The notes: generated by a model from the letters alone, not told the origin. A stretch of DNA of 64,000 bases from Taenia hydatigena (GCA_036345935.2 JADWOT020000001.1:29146487-29210486); one strand, 5' to 3'; positions 36,467-48,739 are shown, counted from the first letter of the stretch. Numbers and translations: made by a program.

Positions 36467-37080
36467 AAGCGTTAAATTTAAGGTCTCTCTTGGTCAATTT
36501 TACATATCAGTCCTCACATCTCCACCCGTGTTGTGCAAAGATCAACAGAAAATCGAAGCGCCTCAGCCATCGAATACGCATGTTACTGATCCCTCTTGGC
36601 GATTTCACTGTATTGCAAGTTTAGCCCTGCAAAAGAACTGCAATCCAGAAGGGGTGATAATGCTATCCATTGCGTGCGTCCATTACTGTTCAAATGAATG
36701 CGAACACAAGAATTGTTATGCAGCAAGGAACTGGATTCAACAAGATTTCTTAAACGAGAAAAATGCTCCTATTTTTCCTAGTCACATTGTGTTTACTTCA
36801 GAGCTACCCAATCAATTCTTTTTGGATTCTACTCAGCTAGAACAGAGGTGCTGGAGGTCGCGCGTCACTAGACCGCTCCACTTTGAGCTTCTCTAAATAA
36901 ATTACAGATATTGCCATCGTAGACATTAATAACAATCCTAAAATCATAGGCGAGAGACATTTTTCGAAGGCTAACGACGTGTGCAGCCTCTATGTTAAGG
37001 TGGTCACCGAGTTGCTCACCCGTAGCAAATGCACTTCTTCCCTTCCGCTGAGGTTTATAACTTCGCTATAGAAGTCAAGA
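36467..37080 (+). CDS. Candidate exons of an unidentified gene upstream of TPK1
   Basis: A frame open from 36467 to 36896 encodes about 140 residues with ordinary protein composition (for example RFHCIASLALQKNC and NEKNAPIFPSHIVFTSELP). After an acceptor-like AAATTACAG, the sequence from 36907 reads DIAIVDINNNPKIIGERHF and on through SLYVKVVTELLTR. A donor after LEQR would give a 60-nt intron, but the phases do not match, so the join is not established. I recognise no domain. This could be a gene just upstream of TPK1, or chance. Confidence 0.25.
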
Positions 37081-37987
37081 TTGACGTGCTCTCAGACCAA
37101 ATTCGCTTTCCGCCATCACTAATACAGCGTTCTGAGACGCATTTAAGGATGGGCAGAATGCACGCATTCGGCATGCAGAAGAGATTGAGACCACCGTCAG
37201 GATGCAGTGGCTGAGAGCCCAAGTCGTAACACTTATGCCCTTTAAATGAGTTTTTTAGGCCAAAGGCAAGAGGACAATTTTAACCTGGTCGTGGAGCAGC
37301 GTGGTCGCTCTCCAGGGGTCGACACACTCCCGTCTTGAAATCGCCTACAAAATTACTCCATTACTTCTCCCTGACCTATAATAACGATGTCAAAGAGTAC
37401 TCAGCCTTCTAATAGTAAGAGCGGAAGGAGGGATATGGAGAAAGGGAGGAACCTTCTACACAATGACCACTTACCAGGACCGAAATCGGAACCCATCCTT
37501 CAAAAGTAATTAAGTATCTAATAGTCGGGCAGGAGGAATGACCGATTCGACCACACCAAACTAAAATAAACGTAAATTCACGACATTTATTTAAAAAACC
37601 AACTCAAAAATTTTTTGTTGGGAAGGGCTTTAAACTTGTGTGCATTACAAAGAGAAACAATATTTTGCTAATTGGACTATTTAAACAGTTGACTTAGGAG
37701 TCATGGATGTAATAGAGCTTTCATCACTGCCGGTTTACACATTTCTTGATATTCCTCTTGTTAAACTTATTACGACCAATTTGGAATTGTTTTAATTCAT
37801 AAGGATAGCATATGGATGTAAGCGAGGTTATCTTCCGTTGGATTAGTTTTCATGCCTTCAATGCTTGTTTAAAACAGCAGCTGATGAATATAATCATTCG
37901 ACCTAAATCATGGGTTCAGTCTCGTTCCAGTCAGTATTAAGCGTTGACAATCCTCTGTGATGCGAATAGATCCCTTCTCCATAGTTG
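37081..37987. other. Region upstream of TPK1, no gene seen
   Basis: AT-richer sequence with short frames only. A promoter for TPK1 should lie here, but I see no diagnostic element. Confidence 0.4.
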
Positions 37988-38887
37988 ATGATGGTATGTC
38001 ATGAGACCTTATTTATGTATCTAGTCACGAAAATTGGTCTAATCTGTTTGAATTCTCGCTTCGACGATCTGGAGAACTTATTTAAAGCACTCTTTTGCAA
38101 AGGTAGTTTTATCCCATAACTTGTCAAATTAAAGCCTCTATTTCTATCTTTGTGGATGGATTTGCAAATATTATTTACGACAGTCCTTTGAGGGACTCTC
38201 ATACGCCTAATTTTGTTAGTGGAGATTTCGATTCTATCAGACCTGAGGTGAAGTCCTTTTATGCGAATCAAGTAAGACTGTGTGCACGACTTGCTCTCTC
38301 CAGAAAGCATCCAAGGTTATAGAGACGCCGAATCAGGATGCAACGGACTTTACAAAGGCTATTGCGATTCTGTCCGAGCATGTTAATGGACAGCGCAAAG
38401 ACTGTTCCTCAGAGCGTTCATTTCGGGAGTCGGACATTGATTACATAGTCGCCCTCTGTGGCAGTGGAGGCCGAGCAGACCATGAACTTGGCATAATCAA
38501 TTCACTTTTCATTGCTAAAGGGCTAACGAGCATCCCTCTCCTTCTCGTGACGGAGTCTTCCATTTCACTTCTGCGTGATAAAGTAAGCTGCCGCCTATTA
38601 GTAATATTAGTAGGGATTGAATGAAATATGCCTGTCCACCTGCCCTACAAATCTCCACTGTGGGCTCATACCAATAGGAAGGCCAGTTAGAGTAACCTCA
38701 AAAGGACTTCGCTGGAACCTAAGTTTGCCTCATATTGCAAATAATGATTCAAACCCCAGACGATGAAATCCTAGATTTCAAAAGTCTCGTTTCAACTTCG
38801 AATCGGACTATCGACACTACAGTGGAAATTGTATCCAACGACCTGCTGCTGTGGTCTATATCCAACTACCTGACAGAAGTAATTTAG
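37988..38887 (+). CDS. TPK1: Thiamin pyrophosphokinase
   Basis: Transfers pyrophosphate from ATP to thiamin, giving thiamin diphosphate in the cytosol. Exons: 37988-38102, 38135-38271, 38304-38582, 38614-38722 and 38760-38887. All four introns are GT-AG (32, 32, 31 and 37 nt), and every join keeps frame. The product is about 255 residues; the human enzyme is 243. Family landmarks in order: IGLICLNSRFDDLENLF (N-terminal strand and helix), VDGFANIIYD, the metal-binding GDFDSIRPEV (residues 68-77), TPNQDATDFTK (92-102), GSGGRADHELG (137-147), then CGLIPIGRP (from 193) in the C-terminal thiamin-binding domain, and LVSTSN near 223. ATG 37988 is chosen because the upstream frame stops just before it; ATG 38015 is the alternative. 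No disabling change is seen. Confidence 0.93.
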
Positions 38888-39360
38888 CTCAATCCTGGTT
38901 CTCATGCTCCATACATTCAAAATAGGCTATTGATTTCGAGAAATAAATTGACGCGCAACTTTAAAAAGTGGCAATAAACACCGCTTCTCACTTAAATCTA
39001 GCAAACAATCAAGCACGGATTATGCTCACCGAAGGTTATTTAGTGATTAACTTCGGACAACTCAGAGGCTGTTCATGGGCATCATCTCAGTCCACGTTCG
39101 TTTCCTTAGCTTTGGAGACTGGCGCTCTTTCAGCATTTTCAAAACCGGAAAGACATAAGGCTGCACATCTAAAAATCAGAGGTAGCGTTGTGGTCTGAAG
39201 ACCAGAGAAGAGGTGTGGGAAGATGTTCTCGTAGTCACCTAGGACGCGCTTGGCTCGCATGCGCCCCTTAGGCATTTAAAAGCAGGCAGGGCAGTTTTCA
39301 GGAATGGTGGGAAGACCCGCCTGATTGAAGCAGATAGTAAAAGCACAAATTCTGCACTGT
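38888..39360. other. Gap between two convergent genes
   Basis: This 3' flank is shared by TPK1 and the TtcA-like gene. The ORF at 38968-39198 has no domain. No terminator or polyadenylation site is certain. Confidence 0.4.
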
Positions 39361-41560
39361 TAATTTTGAACAACTTTGCCAGGATTTAAATCATCAAGTA
39401 GTGATGTGAGGTCAGTCCGAAATGATTGTATGCACAAAGAGGCTCCCTTTTCGACAAAGGCCCCAGTGGCTTTTTCTTGAATGTAGACAAAGGGTCGAAT
39501 TACGCAAAGATTTTTTTGCCCTAAAGAAAGACAGACACCGATTCGCTAGAGTCGCGCTTTTCTATCGGACTGCTACACAATGCTAGGGATGCTAGATTTC
39601 CGTAGATGGAAGCGTTCTACTGCCAAAATCTCTTATCATTGGTTTGACGGACTCATACTCGTTTTAACAATGAATTGCTTTAATGCCGCAAGGCTGTGGC
39701 TTTGAGTAGATGCTGATGAATGTAAACCTTCGCTTTGACCTCCGAAGGGCACTTCATTCAATGTGCAATGAGTGCAAAACTATATGAATTATCCAACAAA
39801 GCATTTCACAAACTGAACATGGTTGACAAGAATAAGCAAAATTTCCATGAGCGCATTAATTTGGATGTTGGCGTTTCACGCTTGTAATCATGACTCTCGC
39901 ATGATGCGATGACCTGATAAGGTCAAGTGCCAAGGTCTGTTACTGAGAGTACGAGTACGCTAGGGTTAGGAATGCTGACAGATCATTTTAGCAGTACAGT
40001 CCTCTGCCGAGATAAGCGATGATTGCTGTGCTGGGTGAAATAATAAAATAAAGCCGAACCGGACACACCGGATGGTGTGATGCGCCTTCATTGTGTTCAT
40101 TGCACCATTGCGGAAGTAGGACATCAGAAAGCTTTTTTGATAGACGGTTGTGAGCGAATGCTGGCAGAACAAAAGGATGCAATTTGCCTATAAAGATGGC
40201 CTGTGGTAAACGTGATGCGCTATAAGCGTGAAATGCGTAACCGCTGACAGTATATTCAATCTCTAGTCCCTTTAGGAACAAAAAAAACCGAAACAAAATA
40301 AATAGCTTCTCTCTACCCAATATTTTCGAATGCTTACTCAATGAAGTGAAGACTAAAAATGCTCAAAATTAAAAAAAACGGTGTTATGAGTGCATCAACT
40401 AATACGCGTTTACATGAACCTTAGGTTGATATTGACGAAAACAAAAAACAGATGAAATGTCGTCCCACAACGACAAACGGAGCCTTGAATCGAGTAAAAA
40501 AGCAAAAACAGTTTACCTTTCCGCGAGGTCGCCTAAATGCTGTCCAAGGGCGATAACATTGTAGCTATGCCTTAGAGCAGCAGCGTAAATCGGACCTCTT
40601 TTCATACAAGAGCAGAAACTGCAGATACTGCTACACTGATTGCCAAGCTGAGAGGCTTTGGCCATTACATCTGGATGATAGGTAAATGGCTTTAAGTGAT
40701 ATGCAATCTTAGCCTGCAATCGCCATAATTATCCACTTCTGTGTATTGCTTTTGATGGTACGGTGAGCTACTTAAAAGTCATTATTGAACAAAATTAAGC
40801 AATGATTGAATGAGCGAAGAGAATTAGTAAGTGGATGCGCCTTCGGTCTCCATTATACAAGTTCAAAAGCACGTCTCAAAAAAGTATCCGCATGAAGACA
40901 GGTTAGGCAAGTAGTAGACGGATTCTCTATATCTAATGCAAATGGTATACTTGGTTGGAATTCCTCTGCTCCATACAAAATGACAGAAGTACTGAGGCCA
41001 CCAAAGGCCTACTTTGTTCCTCGTAGAAACGTTTCACGCCTAGCTCTGCTAAATAGGGATTGAGAGGTCGTGGGTCGAACGCCGAGCTACCGAGGTTGAT
41101 GGTGGCAGCGCCAATTTTGAAGGAGGGCTAGTCGGGACGCCGCAGGCACGCTCCCTAGTAGGCATGCATGCATTGCAGCAAAGAGAGACTATCCTCCCCT
41201 CCGACGGGCAAACTAGTATCCGATCTTCCGGATGGACCATATCAAAGTCCTTGCTGTCCTAGAATCAACAGACCAATCAAGATAACTTTAATGATCTCAT
41301 TTTTCAAAATGAATTGGGTAGTATATGGGATCAAAACTAAAATGCAACATCATTAACGATGAAAGCACGTAGCATACTTTAGCAAATGGTCTGTGGATTT
41401 GTTTAAAGAGACGCCGCTGCAATGTGCTTTCGTCCCTCCTATTTACTCTTAGGCAAGCTATACCGGGGCCTTTGGTCAATGAGGATAAAACATGTGTTCC
41501 CCTGAACCCCTTAGAATCTTCATAACTTGACCTTTCCGCTGCGCTATTGCAAGAAGTAGG
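39361..41560 (-). pseudogene. TtcA-like PP-loop tRNA 2-thiolation protein, probably decaying
   Basis: TtcA-type enzymes adenylate and thiolate a tRNA cytidine. Exons on the minus strand: 41560-41378 (RRLFKQIHRPFAK), 41258 to about 41002, 40713-40517, 40131-40069 and 39520-39361. Motifs in order: MVHPEDRILVCP, GGEDSLSLL (PP-loop, Glu where the family has Lys), FDPRPLNPYLAELGV, CSSICSFCSCMKRG, ALGQHLGDLAE joined to SFLMSYFRNGAMNTMKAH, and VIRPFVYIQEK. Defects: a one-base shift just before the PP-loop (near 41200), in-frame TAGs at 41155-41157 and 41128-41130, and a phase mismatch at the A7 run starting the last exon (39511-39517). The usual C-terminal Cys-containing segment is not seen. Later exons look well kept, so decay may be recent, or assembly errors may contribute. 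Confidence 0.8.
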
Positions 41561-41879
41561 CTAAAACCTCTTGTAGATGATTTAGAAAGCAGCTTCATAG
41601 TTAGCATGACTATTGTCTTCCTGTTGGACGTTGATTTTACACGTTGCGTGAGATTTTTGGCAGGCCCATTTAACGGTTGGGGTCATCTCGGCGATGCCGA
41701 CGATGAACACCGGAACATGACCTCTTACTAGTGCTCGATTGTCAACAAGCCTCCTTCACCATCACAGTAGCCATCATCGTGATAGTAGCCACCATCATCA
41801 GCCAGTTTGATCAAAATTTGAAGCGTTACTGCGTGATTTGTGCAAACACCGACTAGTCCACCTTTTCAGGTTCCCGAGA

Positions 41880-42370
41880 TGCAATTTCGAACATTTGACA
41901 CCAGAGGCTGTTCAGTGCTGGCCATCAAAGCAGCAAAAGTTGGGCGGTGTACCACCCAGCAAGGTGCTGCTTAGTGGAATGCCACTAAATCTTGTGGCTA
42001 TTAGTTTAGTGAATGTAATGATCTCACAATTTGCAAACCTATGCATTTAAATCCATGAGCACTTTGCTATAGGCTCTCCTCCTCTCCAGCTGCAAATCGT
42101 ATCAACCCACTTTCTCCCATGTTGCTTCTTTTGCCATTTGCTCTACTCACAGCAGTCTATTGCTCACTCTCACAACATGACTTACAAATGCACCTTAAGT
42201 TTAATTAAGAGTCGAAAGGAAGCTTTTATTTGGCATAGTACCATTTGCTGGATTTGTTGCATTCTGTCCGTGTTTACTGAGGCCATCTGGACCTCTGACC
42301 TTATCTTGCCTAGGTCGCCCACAGCGACTCACACCGCCTTCCTGACCACTCGCCCTCGTTTTGCCGTCAA
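41880..42370 (-). repeat. Repeat D, copy 2 (inverted)
   Basis: The reverse complement matches 31200-31570, and 44880-45230 more weakly. Anchors: CCATCTGGACCTCTGACCTTATCTTGCC near 42285 and the CCACTAAAT / TTAGTGAATGTAATGAT segment near 41985. Confidence 0.8.
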
Positions 42371-42610
42371 ATTATTCACTAAAAGTGGCAAATCGGAAGC
42401 CATTTCAGCACATCGGCACATTCGTACTGCATGTGCTTGACGAAGTAGTCTTTAATGTTAGACTAGAAGCTGCCTGCTCTAAATCCACTCGTTCTGAGGA
42501 AACAAAAGCCATAAAGCGAAATGAGGGAGGAATGGTCCTTTGTGGTCAGAGATCTTCGGGTACGGGCATGAAGGCGTAAACAAACCAGCAAATCCATCGA
42601 AATGTGTGAC
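42371..42610. other. Unassigned sequence
   Basis: Short stretch between repeats. Nothing recognised. Confidence 0.4.
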
Positions 42611-43520
42611 AGACTTGACTTTCATCCCCTTAGAAAGGGTGGAGTGAGAGCGGGCAACGAGCAGACTACATTTGTACTAACGCAGCCCGGTGGACCGATT
42701 ATCGTCACACAAAATGATCCGAACAGTTCCATTTGTCTTTCAACGCCAATTTTACAGACATAGGGCACAAAGGTCAGGATGTTAATTTTAGGCAAACGCC
42801 CAAAAGGAAAAGTTGGTCATGCACTAGATCCGACCCAAATTACTGCGGTCACCAAGTGAAAGAAATTCAGGCATGTAAGCGCCTCATGTTTTGTGACTAG
42901 AAAGTCATCGATTGTGACAGAGGTAGTACATGGTGGTACCACATCCCAATAATGCCGACTCAGAACGAACTAGATTCTCATAAGGGTGAATGGTTGGCAT
43001 TGCTCAAAAGAATTCTGGCAGTCTTATTTGTCTTTCAATGCTATTTTCACAAACATAGGGCACATAGGACAGGATGCTAACTTTAGGCAAACAATCAACT
43101 GGCAAAGTTGGTCATGCACTAGATCCGACCCGAACTACTGCGGTCACTACGTGAGAGGAATGCAGGTATGCAAGCGCCTCGTGTTTCGTGACTAGGCAGT
43201 CATCAATTGTGACAGAAGTGGTACTCAGTGGTACCACATCCCACAATCTAGTTTCCCACAAGAGTGAATGATTGTAGGAGGAGTAGGACCACCTTGCTTC
43301 CCTTGTTACGAGTGGACTGAGAGCAAGCGCTCTTTATTGGTGGCACAATAAACAGAGCAGAGAGACGAGAGTTGCGCTCATTCGAGCAGTATCCTTCTCC
43401 ATCGAAGGCAGATGACGATGGTTCCGTAGAATGAAGCGTGTTCGTCGTACACTTCGCGTCTAACATTGAGGACTACTTACTCAAGTATGTATATCGCAGA
43501 TGCGCCGACGTGATGAAGCG
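42611..43520 (+). repeat. Repeats F and E in tandem, copies 2 and 3
   Basis: F fragment at 42611-42665. E copy 2 at about 42740-42990, E copy 3 at about 43030-43255 and F at 43260-43510. The two E copies lie about 300 bp apart in the same orientation. Both start with a CTTTCAA / ATAGGGCACA-AGG-CAGGATG segment and both encode SWSCTRSDPNYCGH before a stop, then a CDR-like pair and a Y-H-I-P segment. Confidence 0.75.
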
Positions 43521-43879
43521 ACTAGAGAACTGTCTCTTTTGCCACGTGACGTGGCAGTCACTCTGGTCGTTAAAATCGGCGAAGTGTGCGTGTCGACGAC
43601 TCTTCCTCCCCGCAATAGTATCCGCCCTTCTCTAAACGTACATCATCTCAGCCACTCAACCTCGTTCATGTCATCAGTGATGTAGAATGTCCTCTGTCTG
43701 CACTCAATCTACTGGCTTAGGAGGAGCAAAGTGAAACCAGAAACCAGTCATGAATGCTGGTTGGTCAGCTATTTATCGAGCTCGCTTCCTAGTCAATCCC
43801 CTCTCTGACTGCAACACCAGCATGAAGCAGTTTGGGAGGCGTGTCAATTGTTTTTCAAAACAACATGCTGTGGGAGGCT
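43521..43879. other. Unassigned sequence
   Basis: Contains a short frame (MRRRDEATRELSLLPRDVAV) at 43500-43685 that is partly repeat-derived. No gene assigned. Confidence 0.35.
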
Positions 43880-44230
43880 GGATATCGCTTAAAGGATCTC
43901 ACAGACGAAACACAAGACTCTCGACAAATAAGAACTGAGAATCGAGACAGTCTCTACACATCAGTGATACCATCTTGGGTATTGAGTTACAGCAGCCTCT
44001 ACGTGATCTTCACTAACATGCGAGATGTCCACCGAAAATGCCCTCAAATGTTTCTCTGTTAATTTCACCCTTAGTGACTCATTGGCGTCCATATTGTCAA
44101 AAATGTACCTACCAGAAGAAGGAAAGCAACATCATTGATTAGACGCAGGAGGGTGGGGTGTTATGGGTTCTCGGAATCCCAGCAAACTCCAAGTCTTCCG
44201 ACAATTGCTCAAAGATCAAGAGCGATCTGT
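43880..44230 (+). repeat. Repeat K, copy 1
   Basis: A diverged direct relative lies at 53670-54050. Anchors: GACGAAACA, TTGACAGACG / TCTCGACAAATAAGAACTGAGAA, CAGTCTCT-ACA, and AGATCAAGAGCGATC versus AGGTCAAGAGCAATC. Confidence 0.5.
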
Positions 44231-44879
44231 AACCATCTATACGCATAATAGGAATCGCCCAGAACACAGACTCATATGCAGGCGTCTTCGCCGCTGCCTG
44301 GTTTCCTTGCCAGCTCCCATTAACCTATGCGCACCTTGACTCATTCGTTAAATGGGTAACAGTGGCTCTGTCTTCAGGCGTCTACCCGATGAGTTCCTCC
44401 ATTCTAGTTTGACCAAACCATATACCTGACCAACCAGCTGCTCAACTGATTAGTTCTTAGCGCGGCTTACCCCATCACATTTTTTTACGTTCTCTGGAGG
44501 CGTTGATGTCACCCCTCCAGACCTTGATGTCTTCATGACGAAGATGCTAGCAGACGATAGTCTCAAGATCTGAGGTGAAGGTAATCAAAGTGAGGGAGGG
44601 TAAGAATTTTATATCAGACTTTTGGAACTCTCACTTGCTTTTGCGTTGCTGTTTTACGACAAAAACCCACGTTTTGGCAAAATTGATGGCGTTCGACAAT
44701 GAGCTCAGATTGCGAAGAAGAGGTTGGACCTAAAAAACCGAAGTTGATTGCATTGCATTGTATAAGCAGTGCAAAGTCCAGCTGGGGGAGGACAAAATGC
44801 GCAAAGCAACTTCCTGTTCGACACTGTCTTCACTTCACCGAAAAGTGAGAATAGCGATGTGGTTGGCTCATTGCTCTTA
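44231..44879. other. Unassigned sequence
   Basis: A minus-strand frame (44705-44959) overlaps repeat D and has no domain. Nothing else recognised. Confidence 0.35.
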
Positions 44880-45230
44880 GGAGCGAAGACAAAGACTTGA
44901 ATTTTGTGTGCGTGGCAGCGATTAGCCAGGAAGGCGATGTGAGCTGCTGTTGCGAGCATGGATCGAATGTAACAAATCTAGCGAATAATGCTGTGCTTAA
45001 CAAAAAACCTCCTTTAATTCTTAATCAAATTTAAGATGCATTTAGCGGTCATGTTGTGAGAGTGAACGATAGGTTGAGGTGAGGAGAGCAAATGGTCAAA
45101 GAAGAGACATGGGAGGAAATGGGCTGACGCGTAGATTTAAATGCATGGATTCGCAAGTTGTGGGATTATTACATTCACTAAGTTAATGGCAAGAAGATTT
45201 AGTGTTACTTTACTAATCATCACCTTGCTG
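44880..45230 (+). repeat. Repeat D, copy 3
   Basis: In direct orientation with 31200-31570 (GAGGAGAGCAAATGGTCAAAGAAGAG in both) and inverse to 41900-42360. It lacks about 40 bp present in the other copies near 45135. Confidence 0.8.
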
Positions 45231-47079
45231 GCGAATTGTCGAGTTTTCCAAGTCGTTGACATCTGCTTCAGTTCTAATAGCTAGTTGAACCAAGTTTCTG
45301 TCATCTAACAACACTTCTTTTGCTAAATCTAAGCTTTGGACTGATGAATTGGCGATGCCTTACTTTTAATTTACCCTACACTCGTAAAGTCAGCACTGAA
45401 CAGCCTCTGGTGTCAAATGTTTGGAATTACATCTCGGAAACTTGACGAGGTTGACTGGTCAGTGCTTGCACAACTCGCGCAGTAACACTTCAAATTCTGA
45501 TCATACTGTCTGGCGATGGTGGCCACCGTGGAGGTAATTGATACTTTTTGAGATACGAGCACTAGTAAGATGTCAGATTTTCTGTGTACATCGTCACCGT
45601 CTCTGAGATTGCTGCAGCTGCTGAAGAGTTGATGTGTAAAGACACGCTTTTAACTGCCGAATAGATCTGCCAGTTTTGTCACGCTTGCCTTGCTAAACCA
45701 TTCTCTTGGTCAGGCGATGAGGCGTTCTGAAGACATGCTTCTCGTTAAGGAAGGGAACTAAATCCATACTGGCAACGATGACTTCCAAGCAGCGTAAGGC
45801 TACTTCCGTTCCATTGCGACGGGCAGAGTAGGGAATTGAAGGTCGAAGAAAAGTTGATAAACGCAAACTTCATTTTGCAGACTTCTACGGATAAGTTGCT
45901 AAACTTCTGACCTTGAAGATGGAAATGGGGTGCAAGGAGCAGCCTCACCTTGCATGGAGGATGACATTCCCCCCAATTCGGATAAAGATCGTTTAAGAGG
46001 CTTCAACGAGGTGCATTATCATCATATTGCAACTTTTTTGTACTAAGTGATTACCTGTCACAATGAAAGAGTTGTCGGCTCATCTGCGTTTTTTACCTGC
46101 CGCCAAACCCATCGTTATGTATCTACACAACGTGATTGCAACGTTTCAGGTCAGGCCTGATATGTGGCCCACCAACATTTTCAGGCATTAACTACCCTTT
46201 AACCGGTTGACTAACTTGTCATTCGTTCGTGACGCTATCAAATCAAAAGATTCCAATCCTTTAGTTAGATGAGAATAAGTGCATTAGGCTATGGCTAGTA
46301 TGTACTGTGGTAGCTGTCAGTGGGCGGTTCTAAGCTATGATTAAACAAAGCAACCGGTAAAACACATCACTTTCTTTCCTACTTGACAGCTATGCGCAAC
46401 TGCAAGACGTCAACGGGATTGCAGGGAGCTTCTTATGACGCGCTCAAACCCTACAAGGAGACTTGGTAGGAACGCATACCTTAAGGGTGTGCGGCGTCTT
46501 ACTGACCACAAGCCTAGTAATGGCATCAACTGGCCGAGGCACAAGTTTCCGGCCCTGCGTTTGGCAGTACCATGGTCATGCATCAGTGGACTTGACTTTT
46601 CAAAGGTACATCTACCAGCCCCGATAAATTCTAGGCCTCGCCTGACTTCGTCCTTACAACAGTCTAGTCGGCTTTACTATTGCATTCGTTACGCTTACTT
46701 CTTGCAAGTGTGATACCCACAGAGGTGTTCTTCCGACTAAGCGAATCCTCGTAATTTCAGGGGTGTTAGAACCCACCAGGGAGATATGAGACAGAAAAGA
46801 ACAAATAAGGGAGAATTTTTCTTATTTCCTTGCTCGTCAGACTCTACTGCTGTGAGTAGCTGTCCCTGACTTCCTCTGAGTTACCACTGCCTGTGATATT
46901 TGATTAACGCGATAGCTGGTTTAGTCCAACGGGTCAGATGATAAATGAGCAGCGGGTACTTAAGAGAGATTAAGATGAGTAGCATGAGAGTCTCGAATGC
47001 AGATACTGTTAAATACCCAAGCGGGAACTAAGAACATGGCTTTTGATTTTAAGGAATTGATTACTAAAGATTTGTTACG
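45231..47079. other. Unassigned sequence, no gene seen
   Basis: A few 60-90 codon frames (45745-45948 minus, 46435-46713 plus) have no domain, no splice context and no relatives in the window. Confidence 0.4.
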
Positions 47080-47330
47080 ATATCACAGGATCGGATGAGT
47101 GAGTCGAAGAAGGGAAGGCAGAGAGAGCTGGACTTCTTAAAGAGGGGAACGGGTGGGTGCCACAATCGCTACCCTTGATGAGCTGCAGTATTTGAAGCAA
47201 CTTTTAAGCATTCCTATATTTTCCCTCTTTTAATAAAAACGCGAAACTACGTGTGCCACATAACAGGCACTACACCCAGCAAGGGACTTTCCGGTCTTGT
47301 TGCGGTCTCCTTTCCACAGTCCAGCTCTTT
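47080..47330 (+). repeat. Repeat C-prime, copy 2
   Basis: Direct relative of 17640-17880, with its short frame interrupted by a TAA. Confidence 0.6.
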
Positions 47331-48739
47331 TAGTCACGAGCCGCACACGCACCTACCTTCCCACACAAGCGAACAAGCTAGCTGACTGACTGGCAGATGG
47401 GCATGGAAAGACGTCTCGCAGATGCATTCGTTGTCTGACCTCATCATCAAGTCACCGAAGTGTTGGAAGGGCTATATGGCTGGCTCATCAATCGTCGAGG
47501 CGAAGATGACATGACTCTGTCGCAGAGAAATTGTCAATTTTCGACAGCTCCAACAAGCCTATGGAGGGTTGGTACACATCTACATCAACTTCAAACATAA
47601 TGAACTACAAGCCTGAACATTTGCCTTTCTCCACCTGACTTAAGAGGCGTGTCAGGCCGTCCATAGGGCAGTGCAATTACAGTCAACTTGCACAGCCGTA
47701 GTCGTTTCCGCCTCATTGCTAATTACTGTGCTCAGACCTGCTTACTGATCACTTCCTAAACTTATTCGGTCACTTTCGATTACTTTCTTCAGAATCGTAG
47801 TACTAGTGTTGCCTATTTCCTGACTTACTGTCACTGCACACACTCGATTGACAAATGATTAACCGGACTTGTAAAAAACCATTTTCCTTCCCACAAATAG
47901 CTAATGCCTAATTGCCCTTCAAACATTTCAACAGCTCTTCTGCACAGCATCAGCTTCGCAGCATGTTGAAGCGCTGACAATACAAATGCGAAACAAAACC
48001 GCATTTTTAAATCACGAGATTTCAGTCTGTGCTACTAATGGGCATGTTTTCAGTGTTCTTGGTAACCGATCCACTGGTTTACGAGGTACAGATCCCCTCC
48101 AAACAACACACCTTTAGTGGCAGCCAGTACCGTGATCGTTGCACCTCCTTCTAGTACAAAATATCCTTCAGACATCGTGGATGCCAGTCTCGGAGAATGG
48201 CAGCTGAATATTCACTTCATCATCATGAGGTGTAATTAGTGGATCCCCTTTAACCTCCTGCACAAGTTGACCGTAATTGCATTAATGGAGTAGGATTCGC
48301 CACTCCTCCATGGACAGATGTGCACGCCACTTAAGACGGGTGAGAGAGGGTGGCGGATATTCAGCCTTCCAGTTTATTTTGGGTCAAGTTTGGACGTACA
48401 AGCTCATGGTGTAATGTTTAAAGTTGACGTAGAGGCGTCGGACATGGACATGACGTCTTACTAGCCTATTCACCAATTAGTCAGTTCGCTCGTTTGCTTG
48501 CATGGGAAGACAGGCGTGTGGACGACTCATGACTGAAGTAGCTAGACTGTGAGAAGCAGGACACTATCATTTTATTCCTCCACATAGGTGCTCAATTATC
48601 TCAAATTTAAGCCTATGCTCCCAGCAACCATCTAAGCACTCAATAGCACTTGCATTTAAAGCACTCATGCTACTCATCCTTACCTCTCTTGAGTACTCGT
48701 TAGCATTCATGCTCCGACCCGTTCAGCTGCTCAACTACC
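47331..48739. other. Unassigned sequence, no gene seen
   Basis: No ORF, exon or shared repeat recognised on either strand. Confidence 0.4.

Noticed and set aside
39361..41560. Assignment to CTU1/NCS6 rather than TtcA
   Set aside because: The CSSICSFCSCMKRG and ALGQHLGDLAESFLM motifs follow the TtcA group, not the CTU1 zinc-binding and N-terminal pattern.
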